Shown here one piece after another: positions 44,366-54,102 of a stretch of 64,000 nucleotides of DNA. Every line of letters begins with the position of its first letter. Position 1 is the first letter of the stretch. The stretch covers positions 2,640,501 through 2,704,500 of the forward strand of contig NZ_CP152019.1 in assembly GCF_038622445.1 (NCBI RefSeq), read 5' to 3'. Below the pieces are notes generated by a model. The model saw only the letters and a program-made list of their open reading frames with translations. It did no database searches and had not been told where the DNA came from. This DNA comes from Sporosarcina sp. FSL K6-1522. Lineage in GTDB: Bacteria > Bacillota > Bacilli > Bacillales_A > Planococcaceae. Made by a program: the position numbers and the translations under genes.

Positions 44366-45751
44366 TTAAAATTCAAGGTGTTTTGCAATGTATGCTTTTA
44401 CTTCTTCAATCGGCATACGTACTTGCTCCATTGAGTCGCGGTGACGAACTGTTACTTGACGATCTTCTTCAGAATCAAAGTCATACGTAATGCAGAATGG
44501 TGTTCCGATTTCATCTTGACGGCGGTAGCGTCTACCGATAGATTGAGAATCATCGTATTGCACATTGAAATGTTTCGCTAGTTCTGCGTAAACAGATTCT
44601 GCACCATCAGCTAGTTTCTTTGATAATGGCAGAACTGCTGCTTTGACAGGTGCAAGAGCAGGGTGGAAGCGAAGTACAGTACGTTTATCATCGCCTTCAA
44701 GCTCTTCTTCATCGTATGCATCACATAGGAACGCAAGTGTTACACGATCCGCCCCAAGAGATGGCTCGATGCAATATGGCACGAATTTTTCATTTGTTAC
44801 AGGGTCTTGGTAGTGGAAGTCTTCGCCTGAATGCTCCATATGGCGCTTTAAGTCAAAGTCTGTACGGTTCGCAATACCCCATAGCTCGCCCCAACCGAAT
44901 GGGAATTTGTATTCGATGTCAACAGTCCCTTTAGAGTAGTGGGAAAGTTCGTCTTCATTATGCTCACGTAGGCGCATATTGTCTTCCGTCATGCTGAGAT
45001 TCAACAAGAATTGTTTTGAATAATCGCGCCAGTATTCATACCATTTCATATCTTCGCCAGGCTTACAGAAGAATTCAAGCTCCATTTGTTCGAATTCACG
45101 TGTACGGAATGTGAAGTTACCTGGTGTAATTTCGTTACGGAAACTTTTACCGATTTGTGCAATACCGAAAGGCATTTTCTTTCTCATTGAACGTTGGACA
45201 TTTTTAAAGTTGACGAAGATTCCTTGAGCTGTTTCAGGACGAAGGAAAATTTCGTTTGCTGACGAATCCGTCACACCTTGTGATGTTTTAAACATTAAGT
45301 TGAACTGACGGATTTCCGTATAGTCCATTGCGCCACAAGTTGGGCAAATGACATTATGTTCTTGAACAAGGTCGGACATTTTGTCGAAAGACAGACCATC
45401 AACGACCATTTCAATGCCTTTTGCATCTAATGCATCTTCAATCAGTTTGTCTGCACGATGGCGTGTTTTACATTTTTTACAGTCGATCATTGGATCATTG
45501 AAGTTTCCGATATGGCCGGAAGCTGCCCATACTTTTGGATTCATCAGAATGGCTGCATCGAGTCCAACGTTATACGGTGACTCCTGAATGAATTTCTGCC
45601 ACCAAGCTTTTTTTACATTGTTTTTCAGCTCGATACCAAGTGGACCATAATCCCATGTATTTGCAAGGCCACCATAAATTTCAGAGCCTGGGAAAACGAA
45701 ACCTCTTTGTTTTGCTAAGTTAACGATTTGTTCCATTGACAACTTTGACAT
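44366..45751 (-). CDS. glyS: Glycyl-tRNA synthetase, single-chain form
   Basis: Class II aminoacyl-tRNA synthetase of the homodimeric type (461 aa), unlike the two-subunit GlyQ/GlyS found at this locus in B. subtilis. Motif 2 is around [13 protein letters not shown] and motif 3 in [13 protein letters not shown]; the glycine-binding FNLMFKT segment and a C-terminal anticodon-binding domain ([11 protein letters not shown] onward) are present. ATG 45751 follows GGAGGGATTTATT. It is read against the neighbouring recO and ccpN and is preceded by its own T-box leader. Confidence 0.97.
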   Translation of the reverse strand: MSKLSMEQIVNLAKQRGFVFPGSEIYGGLANTWDYGPLGIELKNNVKKAWWQKFIQESPYNVGLDAAILMNPKVWAASGHIGNFNDPMIDCKKCKTRHRADKLIEDALDAKGIEMVVDGLSFDKMSDLVQEHNVICPTCGAMDYTEIRQFNLMFKTSQGVTDSSANEIFLRPETAQGIFVNFKNVQRSMRKKMPFGIAQIGKSFRNEITPGNFTFRTREFEQMELEFFCKPGEDMKWYEYWRDYSKQFLLNLSMTEDNMRLREHNEDELSHYSKGTVDIEYKFPFGWGELWGIANRTDFDLKRHMEHSGEDFHYQDPVTNEKFVPYCIEPSLGADRVTLAFLCDAYDEEELEGDDKRTVLRFHPALAPVKAAVLPLSKKLADGAESVYAELAKHFNVQYDDSQSIGRRYRRQDEIGTPFCITYDFDSEEDRQVTVRHRDSMEQVRMPIEEVKAYIAKHLEF

Positions 45752-45804
45752 AATAAATCCCTCCAATTATTTAAATATGCCGAGGCTTAGGTTTGCTTAT
45801 GCCG

Positions 45805-46012
45805 AACCAAATTAAAAAGCACCCATCCCCGGACATAATGTCCGGGGACGAGTGCATGATAACCCGCGGTTCCACCCCGATTGACTGCCTAGACAGTCCT
45901 CTTTATTAAATCATTGGCTCCAGGTTGCCGTTTCATGTCGGTACGGGCTCTCACCATCCCCGTTCGCTTCGTTTTGACACTACTTATCGACCTATCTCCG
46001 CCTATTCAATTC
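45805..46012 (-). ncRNA. Glycine T-box riboswitch leader of glyS
   Basis: The conserved T-box word GGGGTGGAACCGCGGG lies at 45863-45878 (minus strand). Stem I carries an AAGTAG (AGTA) strand opposite GAAACGGCAA, and the specifier codon read there is GGC, glycine (45927-45929). A strong terminator follows the antiterminator region. Uncharged tRNA-Gly should stabilise antitermination and raise glyS expression. Confidence 0.93.
45814..45855 (-). terminator. Regulated terminator of the glyS T-box
   Basis: CGTCCCCGGACA/TGTCCGGGGATG stem with a short TTA loop and an outer GCAC/GTGC helix, followed by TTTTTAATTT on the minus strand. Confidence 0.92.
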
Positions 46013-46018
46013 TTTTTT

Positions 46019-46047
46019 AGTCTATCACGGTTCCGCTTTCTTCGCAA
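46019..46047 (-). promoter_or_regulatory. Predicted promoter of glyS
   Basis: On the minus strand TTGCGA, 17 bases, TAGACT, placing the transcript start near 46012 at the head of the T-box. The divergent ccpN promoter (TATAAT at 46065-46070) shares the same minus-35 region. Confidence 0.65.
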
Positions 46048-46111
46048 TAGTTGGCGTCTTCGTATATAATAATCGAGGATAAAGAATTGAACGATTAGGG
46101 CGGTGACACAT

Positions 46112-46741
46112 ATGGAACTGAATAAGCGCCAGACGGAGATCCTTGCAATCGTCAAAGCTGATGGGCCAATTACTGGCGAACAAATTGCAGAACGACTTAC
46201 GCTAGCGAGGGCTACAATCCGTCCAGATTTAGCCATATTGACGATGGCAGGCTATTTGGATGCGAGACCTCGTGTTGGCTATTTCTATTCTGGAAAGAAA
46301 CCAGTCCAATCGGTTGCTGACAGTATGATCGGTATGAAAGTACGTGATTTTCAGTCAATCCCGGTCGTAGTAGCAGAAAACATCTCGGTCTATGACGCGA
46401 TTTGCCAGATGTTCTTAGAAGACGTTGGCACGCTGTTTGTCGTGGATAGTTCTTCGCTTCTTACAGGGGTCCTTTCAAGAAAAGATTTATTGCGAACAAG
46501 CTTGGGGAATAAAGATTTAGAGAAAATTCCTGTGCATGTGATTATGACGCGAATGCCAAATATTACGTATTGTAACAAGCAGGATACGTTATTGTTTGTG
46601 GCGAAGAAAATGATAGACCAGCAGATTGATTCCTTGCCTGTCGTTGTGGACAAAGGGAAAGGCCTGGAAGTCATTGGAAGGATAACGAAAACGAATATTA
46701 CCGCAGCCTTTCTGTCACTTGCGGATGACCATGAATTATGA
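46112..46741 (+). CDS. ccpN: Gluconeogenesis repressor CcpN-like, HTH plus CBS pair
   Basis: Transcriptional regulator of 209 residues. N-terminal winged helix ([20 protein letters not shown], then [20 protein letters not shown]) and two CBS domains ([39 protein letters not shown]) that bind nucleotides. CcpN (YqzB) represses gapB and pckA on glucose in B. subtilis. ATG 46112 is six bases after GGCGGTGA, better than GTG 46103. It is paired with ppsR, a conserved link between carbon control and pyruvate-phosphate dikinase. Confidence 0.92.
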   Translation: MELNKRQTEILAIVKADGPITGEQIAERLTLARATIRPDLAILTMAGYLDARPRVGYFYSGKKPVQSVADSMIGMKVRDFQSIPVVVAENISVYDAICQMFLEDVGTLFVVDSSSLLTGVLSRKDLLRTSLGNKDLEKIPVHVIMTRMPNITYCNKQDTLLFVAKKMIDQQIDSLPVVVDKGKGLEVIGRITKTNITAAFLSLADDHEL

Positions 46742-46751
46742 GGGGGATTCA

Positions 46752-47573
46752 ATGATAAAGTTAACATTGTTCATCGTTTCCGACTCTGTTGGAGAAACGG
46801 CCGACTTGGTTGCGAAGGCGGCTGCAAGTCAGTTCAAGCAAGGGCTTGAGACCGTTTCATTGAAACGATTTTCACATATTGAAGAAGAATCACAATTAGG
46901 TGAAATTGCATTTTTGGCAAAACAACAACATGCTGTTATTATTTACACACTTGTTAAAAGCAATATGCGTAAGAAGCTCAAAGAGGAGTGTCTAGCTAAA
47001 GGTGTGGATTGTATTGATTTGCTAGGCCCGGTCGTTGAGAAAATTGGCGTAGAGCTCGACGAACAGCCATTGGAAGAGCCTGGACTTGTACGACAATTGG
47101 ATGAGGATTATTTCAGAAAAATTGAAGCGATTGAATTTGCGGTTAAATATGACGATGGTAGAGATCCACGTGGAATTTTGAAGGCAGATATTGTTCTTGT
47201 CGGTGTTTCTCGCACTTCAAAAACCCCATTATCGCAGTACCTCGCACATAAACGTTATAAAGTAGCGAATGTACCGCTTGTACCTGAAGTCGATCCGCCA
47301 GAAGAGTTATTTCATATTAATCCCGAGAAATGCTTTGGATTGATTATTTCACCGGAGAAATTGAACTCGATTCGCAAAGAACGGCTCATTGCACTCGGCT
47401 TAAAGGATGATGCGAATTATGCCCGCGTCGAACGCATTACGAATGAAATACAGCATTTTGAAAATGTTGTGAAAAAAATTGGTTGTCCAGTTATTGATGT
47501 GACGAATCGTGCTGTGGAAGAAACTGCAAATGTTATTTTAAACGAAATTACAAATCGCAATCGAAACCGTTAA
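46752..47573 (+). CDS. Pyruvate, phosphate dikinase regulatory protein (DUF299)
   Basis: Bifunctional ADP-dependent kinase and Pi-dependent pyrophosphorylase that switches pyruvate-phosphate dikinase (or PEP synthase) off and on. The 273-residue protein has the family start [19 protein letters not shown] and the P-loop-like [18 protein letters not shown] 46752 behind GAGGGGGATTCA. It corresponds to YqfL of B. subtilis. The yqxD (DUF188) gene that often lies between it and dnaG is absent here. Confidence 0.93.
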   Translation: MIKLTLFIVSDSVGETADLVAKAAASQFKQGLETVSLKRFSHIEEESQLGEIAFLAKQQHAVIIYTLVKSNMRKKLKEECLAKGVDCIDLLGPVVEKIGVELDEQPLEEPGLVRQLDEDYFRKIEAIEFAVKYDDGRDPRGILKADIVLVGVSRTSKTPLSQYLAHKRYKVANVPLVPEVDPPEELFHINPEKCFGLIISPEKLNSIRKERLIALGLKDDANYARVERITNEIQHFENVVKKIGCPVIDVTNRAVEETANVILNEITNRNRNR

Positions 47574-47613
47574 GTAGCATAAATATTCACATGTGACATG
47601 GACGTATAATGTG

Positions 47614-47653
47614 AGAGGAGGACCGCCCATTGAATAGGGGTGGTTCTTCTTTT
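47614..47653 (+). terminator. Terminator after the yqfL-type gene
   Basis: AGAGGAGGACCGCCC/GGGGTGGTTCTTCT stem with G-U pairs and TTTT. Confidence 0.8.
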
Positions 47654-47824
47654 GCGGATGATGTAAAATAGTTTTTTGGAATACCGGTGTGAATTAAGAG
47701 AAAAAATCTTTGTACTAGTGTAATATAAAAGTTTCGAAGTATAATCGAAAATATTTTGTCGAATACAAAGGGTTTTTGAATAATTTCTCGAAATCAAGTA
47801 GATAGGGTGGAAAATGGTGATACG

Positions 47825-49639
47825 ATGACGAGAATACCAGAGGAAACAATCGAAGCAGTTCGTTCACAAACGGATATTGTCGATTTAATCGGCGAATACG
47901 TGCAACTGACGAAAAGAGGTAAAAACTGGTTCGGACTCTGCCCATTCCATGGCGAAAGTACCCCATCTTTTTCAGTCTCAGAGGACAAGCAATTATTCCA
48001 TTGTTTTGGATGTAGTGCTAGTGGTAATGCCATCACTTTTGTAATGGATATTGAGAATAGTCCGTTTACGGAGGCGGTTGTGAAGCTTGCAGAGCGAACT
48101 GGGATTGAAATAGATGTAACTGTAAGTGAAGGGGCTGGAGCGAAACCACACAATGAGTATAAGCAAATGATTGAAGCACATGCCCTAGCCGCTAATTTTT
48201 ACAGTCATTTACTTTTAAACACTGTGGAAGGTGAAGAAGCACTACAATATCTTGAAAAAAGAGGGTTTACGCGAGAGAGTATCGAAAAATATGGAATTGG
48301 GTGGTCGCTCAATGAGCGAGATGCACTAGCCAATTTACTGAAACGAAAAAGTTTCGACATGAGAGAAATGGAACGTGCTGGGCTTTGTATCATGAAAGAT
48401 GATGGAACAGGCTATTTCGATCGATTCCGTGGACGTATTATGTTTCCCCTTCATGACGATAATGGCAACGTCGTAGCATTTTCAGGACGCATTCTTGTAG
48501 CGATGAATCAGGAGGCCAAATACCTCAATAGTCCTGAAACCCCGATCTTTGAAAAAAGTCGAATATTATATAATATGCATAATGCACGTCTTAACGTCCG
48601 AAAATCGGGTAAAGTAATACTGTTTGAAGGTTTTATGGATACGATAGCAGCTGATCGAGCCGGTGTGTCGAATGGTGTCGCCGTAATGGGGACATCCTTA
48701 TCAGATGCACATCTTATAAAGTTAAAACGCATGGCTAAAAACATGATTATTTGCTGTGATGGCGATGATGCAGGATGGGAAGCAGCAAAACGTTTTGCAA
48801 TTATGGCCGCAAAAAAAGAAATGGATGTTGAAATAGCGCTTTTACCAGGGCGTATGGATCCAGATGACTACATTAGTGAATATGGTGGAGATGCTTTCCG
48901 AGAGAAAATTATCGACAACCCACATTCGTATATGTCTTTCATCATGGCTTATGCTAAACGATCTAAGAATTTATCCTATGAAAATGATGTATTGCAATAC
49001 ATTCATGAGGTGTTAGAAGAATTAGCATTGCGTACATCTCCAGTTGAAAGGGATTTATACATTCGCCAACTTTCGACAGAAACAGGCATTTCAGACGAAG
49101 CTATTCATCAACAATTTATGAAAATGGCGGGGCAACGCGCAAAACAAGCGAAAGCTGAGCCGTTACAAGAACGTCCAGTTCAAACAGCGGTCATGATTCC
49201 TGACAAGAAGAGAACGGGGACAGAGCGGGCGGAGCGTTTGCTGCTCTGCCACTTGATGAACGATGGCGCTTTGTTTGATCGAATTCGGGAGAACAAGCAC
49301 GAATTGTTTATCCGGGATGACTATGCTGCGTTATTTGTGCGGTTGGCGGGGTTTTATGAACAATTTGGAACTCCGGATTTTCATCGGTTCGCCGAGTCAT
49401 TGGAGGACCGTGAATTACGGAAAATTGTTTTGGAAGCCGCCATGGTTGAGAGAGACCCGGAACATGCAGAACAAGAAATTGAGGATTGCATTCATTATTT
49501 AGAAAAATATCGAATAACGATGACAATTCAAGAGAAAATGCACGAATCGAAAGTAGCAGAAAAGAGCAATGATCATACCCGGGCGCTGGAGCTGGCCAGG
49601 GAAATTATACAGCTCCGGAAATCATTGTCGGCATTGTAG
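47825..49639 (+). CDS. dnaG: DNA primase
   Basis: Synthesises RNA primers at the replication fork. The 604-residue protein begins with the CHC2 zinc ribbon ([12 protein letters not shown], then FHCFGC), followed by the RNA polymerase domain with Toprim motifs [24 protein letters not shown] and [11 protein letters not shown], and a C-terminal DnaB-helicase-binding region. ATG 47825 matches the family start ([11 protein letters not shown]); GTG 47807 would add six residues. It heads the dnaG-sigA operon. Confidence 0.97.
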   Translation: MTRIPEETIEAVRSQTDIVDLIGEYVQLTKRGKNWFGLCPFHGESTPSFSVSEDKQLFHCFGCSASGNAITFVMDIENSPFTEAVVKLAERTGIEIDVTVSEGAGAKPHNEYKQMIEAHALAANFYSHLLLNTVEGEEALQYLEKRGFTRESIEKYGIGWSLNERDALANLLKRKSFDMREMERAGLCIMKDDGTGYFDRFRGRIMFPLHDDNGNVVAFSGRILVAMNQEAKYLNSPETPIFEKSRILYNMHNARLNVRKSGKVILFEGFMDTIAADRAGVSNGVAVMGTSLSDAHLIKLKRMAKNMIICCDGDDAGWEAAKRFAIMAAKKEMDVEIALLPGRMDPDDYISEYGGDAFREKIIDNPHSYMSFIMAYAKRSKNLSYENDVLQYIHEVLEELALRTSPVERDLYIRQLSTETGISDEAIHQQFMKMAGQRAKQAKAEPLQERPVQTAVMIPDKKRTGTERAERLLLCHLMNDGALFDRIRENKHELFIRDDYAALFVRLAGFYEQFGTPDFHRFAESLEDRELRKIVLEAAMVERDPEHAEQEIEDCIHYLEKYRITMTIQEKMHESKVAEKSNDHTRALELAREIIQLRKSLSAL

Positions 49640-49673
49640 CCGTATTCCGGTGTACGAAGGAGGAACGGGTAAG

Positions 49674-50798
49674 ATGAGTAAAAAAGAACTATCTGGAGAA
49701 TTGGAAAACGAGATGACAATAGAAGAGGCAAAAGCGAATTTATTAGAAGCAGGGAAGAAGTCAGGTGAACTGACGCTGGACGAGGTGACAGAAAAATTAT
49801 CCGCATACGAGATGGAGCCGGATCAATTTGAAGAATTCCTTGACCAAATTGAAGCACAAGGGATTGAAATGGATCGTAAAGCAGAGGACGAGCCTAGCGA
49901 AAGCGGAGCAAAAGGAGCTGCTGAAGATTCACAATTCGATTTGAATGATCTAAGCGTGCCACCAGGTGTTAAAATCAATGACCCGGTACGTATGTATTTG
50001 AAAGAAATCGGTCGGGTAGACCTCCTTACAGGGGAGGAAGAAGTCAAGCTCGCGATTCGTATTATAGAAGGCGATGAAGAGGCGAAAAAGCGACTTGCGG
50101 AAGCAAACCTTCGTCTCGTTGTTAGTATTGCTAAACGCTACGTAGGTCGTGGTATGTTGTTCTTGGATTTAATTCAGGAAGGGAATATGGGGCTTATTAA
50201 AGCGGTTGAGAAGTTTGATCATACGAAAGGTTTCAAATTCAGTACGTATGCGACTTGGTGGATTCGTCAGGCGATTACGCGTGCGATTGCGGACCAAGCC
50301 CGGACGATTCGAATTCCAGTTCATATGGTTGAGACGATTAACAAGCTTATTCGTGTACAACGTCAGCTTTTGCAGGATTTAGGACGTGAACCTTCACCGG
50401 AAGAAATCGGGGAAGAGATGGATTTAACAGCTGAAAAAGTGCGTGAAATATTGAAGATTGCGCAAGAGCCTGTATCATTGGAAACGCCAATTGGTGAAGA
50501 AGACGATTCTCATCTTGGTGATTTCATCGAAGACTCTGAAGCACAATCCCCTTCAGATCACGCAGCGTACGAGTTGCTGAAGGAACAGTTAGAAGATGTA
50601 CTTGACACACTAACAGATCGTGAAGAGAACGTTTTACGACTCCGTTTCGGATTGGATGACGGACGTACACGGACGCTGGAGGAAGTTGGGAAAGTATTCG
50701 GTGTTACACGTGAACGGATTCGTCAGATTGAAGCGAAAGCGCTACGCAAGTTACGCCATCCATCAAGAAGTAAGCGACTAAAAGATTTCTTAGAATAA
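49674..50798 (+). CDS. sigA: Primary sigma factor SigA (RpoD)
   Basis: Housekeeping sigma-70 factor of 374 residues, the length of Bacillales SigA. Region 1.1 is short; region 1.2 is [16 protein letters not shown], region 2 includes [20 protein letters not shown] and [17 protein letters not shown], and region 4 ends [33 protein letters not shown] 49674 follows AAGGAGGAACGGGTAAG. Terminator directly after. Confidence 0.99.
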   Translation: MSKKELSGELENEMTIEEAKANLLEAGKKSGELTLDEVTEKLSAYEMEPDQFEEFLDQIEAQGIEMDRKAEDEPSESGAKGAAEDSQFDLNDLSVPPGVKINDPVRMYLKEIGRVDLLTGEEEVKLAIRIIEGDEEAKKRLAEANLRLVVSIAKRYVGRGMLFLDLIQEGNMGLIKAVEKFDHTKGFKFSTYATWWIRQAITRAIADQARTIRIPVHMVETINKLIRVQRQLLQDLGREPSPEEIGEEMDLTAEKVREILKIAQEPVSLETPIGEEDDSHLGDFIEDSEAQSPSDHAAYELLKEQLEDVLDTLTDREENVLRLRFGLDDGRTRTLEEVGKVFGVTRERIRQIEAKALRKLRHPSRSKRLKDFLE

Positions 50799-50800
50799 TA

Positions 50801-50838
50801 AAAAAGTGCATCGGCATGTTTACGTGCCGATGCTTTTT
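50801..50838 (+). terminator. sigA terminator
   Basis: GCATCGGCA/TGCCGATGC stem with TTTTT after and AAAAA before it. Confidence 0.92.
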
Positions 50839-50871
50839 ACGATTTACGATGTTATTAGGAGCGACTGTCAA

Positions 50872-51429
50872 ATGAATCCAAAAAGAAAACAAATTATTAT
50901 TTCGGAAATTAAGTATTGGAAGCAAAATAAGTTGCTGCCTGCGCATTATTGCGATTTTTTGATTACGTTATATGCGCGGGGAGAAGAGGATATTGAACAA
51001 GAAGTGAAGGCGACGAAAGGGATACTCGTCAAAGAGAAAAAAAGAATGAATCGGATGCTAATACTTCTAGCTGCAGTAGCGTTATTGGTGAGCGGGAGCA
51101 TGTTTATGGTTGTTCAATATCCGGCAGTAACGATTGGACTGACAGTGATTGTCACCATACTGTTTTTGCTATTTACATTACGAAAATCCGTTGCTGAAAC
51201 AGCTATCATGCCTTTCATTTACATATTAACGGCATTTATGTTGCTCGCTATGTCATTAAAAATTTGGTTCGTATTTTTTGAAGGACAGACGATGTTACTT
51301 ATTGGCTTGCTGATTGTGAACTGTGCATTGTGGTTATTTGCAGGACGTCTGCTCAAATTGCTCTATTTCACGATATCAGGTGCTGCAGGGTTATTGCTAA
51401 TTATCGGTTTTCTATTCATCTCTTTCTAA
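50872..51429 (+). CDS. Polytopic membrane protein, unknown function
   Basis: Product of 185 residues. A soluble N-terminal helical stretch (PKRKQIIISEIKYWKQNKLL, then AHYCDFLITLYARG) is followed by five or six membrane helices, ending LLLIIGFLFISF. The N-terminal part, with its KYWKxNKLLPxHYCDFLxxLY pattern, is reminiscent of short domains seen on Bacillales membrane proteins, but I cannot name a family. ATG 50872 follows TTAGGAGCGACTGTCAA. It stands alone between the sigA terminator and the acyl-CoA dehydrogenase promoter. Confidence 0.8.
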   Translation: MNPKRKQIIISEIKYWKQNKLLPAHYCDFLITLYARGEEDIEQEVKATKGILVKEKKRMNRMLILLAAVALLVSGSMFMVVQYPAVTIGLTVIVTILFLLFTLRKSVAETAIMPFIYILTAFMLLAMSLKIWFVFFEGQTMLLIGLLIVNCALWLFAGRLLKLLYFTISGAAGLLLIIGFLFISF

Positions 51430-51467
51430 GTTTGTAGTTTTTGCTGTGAAAATGTGAGACATATCTG

Positions 51468-51492
51468 TATAATCGATGTGTAAGCGTTTACA
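51468..51492 (+). promoter_or_regulatory. Minus-10 box and cre site (CcpA) of the acyl-CoA dehydrogenase gene
   Basis: TATAAT at 51468-51473 is followed six bases later by TGTAAGCGTTTACA (51479-51492), which fits the cre consensus TGWAANCGNTNWCA at every position. A cre at the transcript start implies repression by CcpA on preferred sugars. I see no strong minus-35. Confidence 0.85.
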
Positions 51493-51507
51493 ACGAAGGG
51501 GATGAGG

Positions 51508-52650
51508 ATGTTGAATTTCGATCTAACAGAAGAACAGCAAATGATTAAAAAAATGATTCGGGAATTTGCAGATGAAGTGGTTGCACCTGGGGCGATTGAG
51601 CGTGATCGAACAAAAGAATTTCCTGTGGAAGTTTTTAAGCAACTAGCGGATATGGGTATGATGGGGCTACCTTTTTCCGAAGAATATGGGGGCGGGGGAG
51701 CCGATACCATTAGCTTTGCCATTGTGACCGAGGAATTGAGCCGCGCATGTGCGTCGACTGGTATTACTTATTCGGCACATATCTCATTAGGAGGAGCACC
51801 GCTCAATTTATTTGGCACGGAGGAGCAAAAGCAGCGTTATTTGACGCCAATTTGTACAGGAGAGTCCTTTGGTGCGTTTGGTCTGACAGAACCGAATGCT
51901 GGATCGGATGCGGGGGGGACGCAGACGACAGCGAAAGAAGATGGAGAGGATTTTGTCATCAACGGTTCAAAGGTTTACATTACTAATGCTAGTTATGCCA
52001 AACATCTTGCACTTACGGCAATCACCGGCAATGAAAACGGTAAAAAAGAAATTAGCGCAATCATTGTACCGACAGATGCGAAAGGTTTCACGGTTATTGA
52101 TAATTACGAAAAAATGGGTCTCAACGCCTCTAACACAACAGAACTTGTGCTTGAAAATGTAAGGGTGCCACAAGAAAACCTATTAGGCAAGCGAGGCAAT
52201 GGATTCCGACAGTTTCTCGTGACACTTGATGGGGGGCGTATCGGCATTGGTGCAATGGCTGTCGGCATTGCGCAGGCTGCATTTGATCGTGCGCTTCGTT
52301 ATTCAAAAGAACGGAAACAATTTGGGAAAGCATTGTCCGAGTTTCAAATTACACAATTCAAATTAGCCGATATGGCGATGAAAATAGAATTGGCACGTAA
52401 TATGGTGCATAAAGCGGCCTGGTTGAAAGATCAAGGACGTACTTTTTCAAAAGAAGCATCGATGTGTAAGCTGTACGCTTCAGAAATTGCGATGGAGGTA
52501 GCCAATGAAGCCATTCAAATTCATGGAGGTTACGGCTATATGAAAGAATATGAAGTTGAACGTTATATGCGTGATGCAAAGCTTCTTGAAATAGGGGAAG
52601 GGACTTCAGAAGTCCAGCGCATGGTCATCGCTAGACTGATTGGTTGCTAA
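51508..52650 (+). CDS. Acyl-CoA dehydrogenase
   Basis: FAD-dependent enzyme oxidising acyl-CoA to enoyl-CoA, short/medium-chain type (380 aa). Signatures are FGLTEPNAGSDAGGTQT (FAD-binding) and, at the C-terminus, LLEIGEGTSEVQRMVIAR with the catalytic glutamate position of the butyryl-CoA class. ATG 51508 lies six bases after AAGGGG; ATG 51502 is too close. The cre site upstream fits fatty-acid breakdown being shut off by glucose. Exact chain length cannot be read from the sequence. Confidence 0.93.
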   Translation: MLNFDLTEEQQMIKKMIREFADEVVAPGAIERDRTKEFPVEVFKQLADMGMMGLPFSEEYGGGGADTISFAIVTEELSRACASTGITYSAHISLGGAPLNLFGTEEQKQRYLTPICTGESFGAFGLTEPNAGSDAGGTQTTAKEDGEDFVINGSKVYITNASYAKHLALTAITGNENGKKEISAIIVPTDAKGFTVIDNYEKMGLNASNTTELVLENVRVPQENLLGKRGNGFRQFLVTLDGGRIGIGAMAVGIAQAAFDRALRYSKERKQFGKALSEFQITQFKLADMAMKIELARNMVHKAAWLKDQGRTFSKEASMCKLYASEIAMEVANEAIQIHGGYGYMKEYEVERYMRDAKLLEIGEGTSEVQRMVIARLIGC

Positions 52651-52814
52651 TAATGCGTTAAAGTAGGATTATAGAGAAAAATTATGTCGAATTTGTCACA
52701 AAGAATGAAAAGTATATGGATAACTCTTTCAGTTTTCAATAGGATACAGTACAATAATAAATGTGCACTGTATTTATTACAGAATAGATTATAAATTGAA
52801 GGAGGGTAACTCAA

Positions 52815-53180
52815 TTGGGTAAAAATCCTGTAGTACCTTATCTTCTGATTTTCGCGCTTGGTATTGGACTTATTTTCTTCATGTCCCTCTATGGACTTGA
52901 TCAGAAAAAGGAAATCGCAAGTCAGAATGATGATGGGAAAACTGAAGAAACAACAGATTCAGCTGAATTTGATGCTGAAGCGGTTGCTCAAGGTAAATGT
53001 ATCGGCTGTCACGGTGGTGACCTTTCAGGCGGAATGGGACCTGGTTTAGTAGGAACTAGCTTATCGAAAGATGACATTAAAGCAATTGTCAAAGACGGTA
53101 AAGGGACTATGCCAGCACAAGGTATCACAGATGATGCTGAACTAGATGCAATGGCAGACTACATCCTATCGCTTAAATAA
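52815..53180 (+). CDS. cccA: Membrane-anchored cytochrome c550
   Basis: Small c-type cytochrome of 121 residues in the respiratory chain. One N-terminal membrane anchor (VVPYLLIFALGIGLIFFMSL), an acidic linker and the heme domain with CIGCH and a Met ligand in GTMPAQG; it ends DYILSLK. TTG 52815 follows GAAGGAGGGTAACTCAA. In relatives cccA is also between sigA and trmK. Confidence 0.95.
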   Translation: MGKNPVVPYLLIFALGIGLIFFMSLYGLDQKKEIASQNDDGKTEETTDSAEFDAEAVAQGKCIGCHGGDLSGGMGPGLVGTSLSKDDIKAIVKDGKGTMPAQGITDDAELDAMADYILSLK

Positions 53181-53192
53181 TTCATAATGTGT

Positions 53193-53239
53193 AAAGAGCT
53201 GTCAGTCAGCAGATGTATTCTGTTGACTGACAGCTCTTT
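53193..53239 (+). terminator. cccA terminator
   Basis: Sixteen-base stem AAAGAGCTGTCAGTCA/TGACTGACAGCTCTTT with a 15-base loop. Confidence 0.9.
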
Positions 53240-53403
53240 CTATTTGCCTTTGTTTAGCGGATAGAAGATGCAAAGCGTATCGATATCTTATACAATACTA
53301 GTAAGAAAAGTACAAGTAACCCGTTTAAAGAGGCTGGCATGGAGTCTATGCTGATTGGGCGTCTTGTGCTTGGAAGTTGGATGTAATGAAAGGTGGAAGT
53401 TAC

Positions 53404-54102
53404 TTGAATACGGAACGATTATCAAATAGGCTTGCAGCTGTCGCAGCTTTTGTCGAAAAAGGGGCAATTGTTGCAGACATCGGCAGTGATCATGCCTACT
53501 TACCTTGTTTTCTCATTCATACAGGGCAAGTGCAACATGCAGTTGCGGGAGAGGTAGCGAAAGGGCCGTATGACTCGGCTGTTAGGAATGTGCGACGCGA
53601 AGGGCTTGCGGATGCGGTAACCGTTCGACTAGCGGATGGCTTGCTGGCGATTGAAGAAAGCGATGCTGTCGATACAGTAACCATTGCAGGAATGGGTGGT
53701 CCACTGATTGCGACGATTTTGGAAAATGGGAAGCAGCGTTTAACACATGTCAAACGCATTATTACACAGCCTAATATTCACGCAAAAGCGATACGTGAAT
53801 GGGCGGTTCACAATGATTGGAAAATTACAGATGAACAAATATTGCAGGAAGACGGCAAAATTTATGAGATTATTGTCCTAGAAAAAGGGCAGGCAACGTA
53901 TGATGATGTCGAATTGCTTGTAGGACCGTTGCTCAGTACGGAGAAATCGGCAGTGTTTCTTGAAAAATGGGAAAGGGAATTATCCGAATGGCATCGTGTG
54001 CTTGATTCGCTTGAAAAGGCAGAGAAAACGGAGGCAATTCGCATAAAATCTGAGCAGCTGAAAGAGCAAATCAATTTGGTCGGAAAGGTGTTGGCGATAT
54101 GA
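53404..54102 (+). CDS. trmK: tRNA m1A22 methyltransferase TrmK
   Basis: Methylates N1 of adenine 22 in tRNAs. The 232-residue protein has the SAM motif VADIGSDHAYLPCFL, the AGMGGPLI catalytic loop and a C-terminal coiled coil. TTG 53404 behind AAAGGTGG is preferred; in-frame starts at 53377 and 53386 have no better ribosome binding site. It shares an ATGA stop-start with the nif3-like gene, as YqfN-YqfO do in relatives. Confidence 0.95.
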   Translation: MNTERLSNRLAAVAAFVEKGAIVADIGSDHAYLPCFLIHTGQVQHAVAGEVAKGPYDSAVRNVRREGLADAVTVRLADGLLAIEESDAVDTVTIAGMGGPLIATILENGKQRLTHVKRIITQPNIHAKAIREWAVHNDWKITDEQILQEDGKIYEIIVLEKGQATYDDVELLVGPLLSTEKSAVFLEKWERELSEWHRVLDSLEKAEKTEAIRIKSEQLKEQINLVGKVLAI

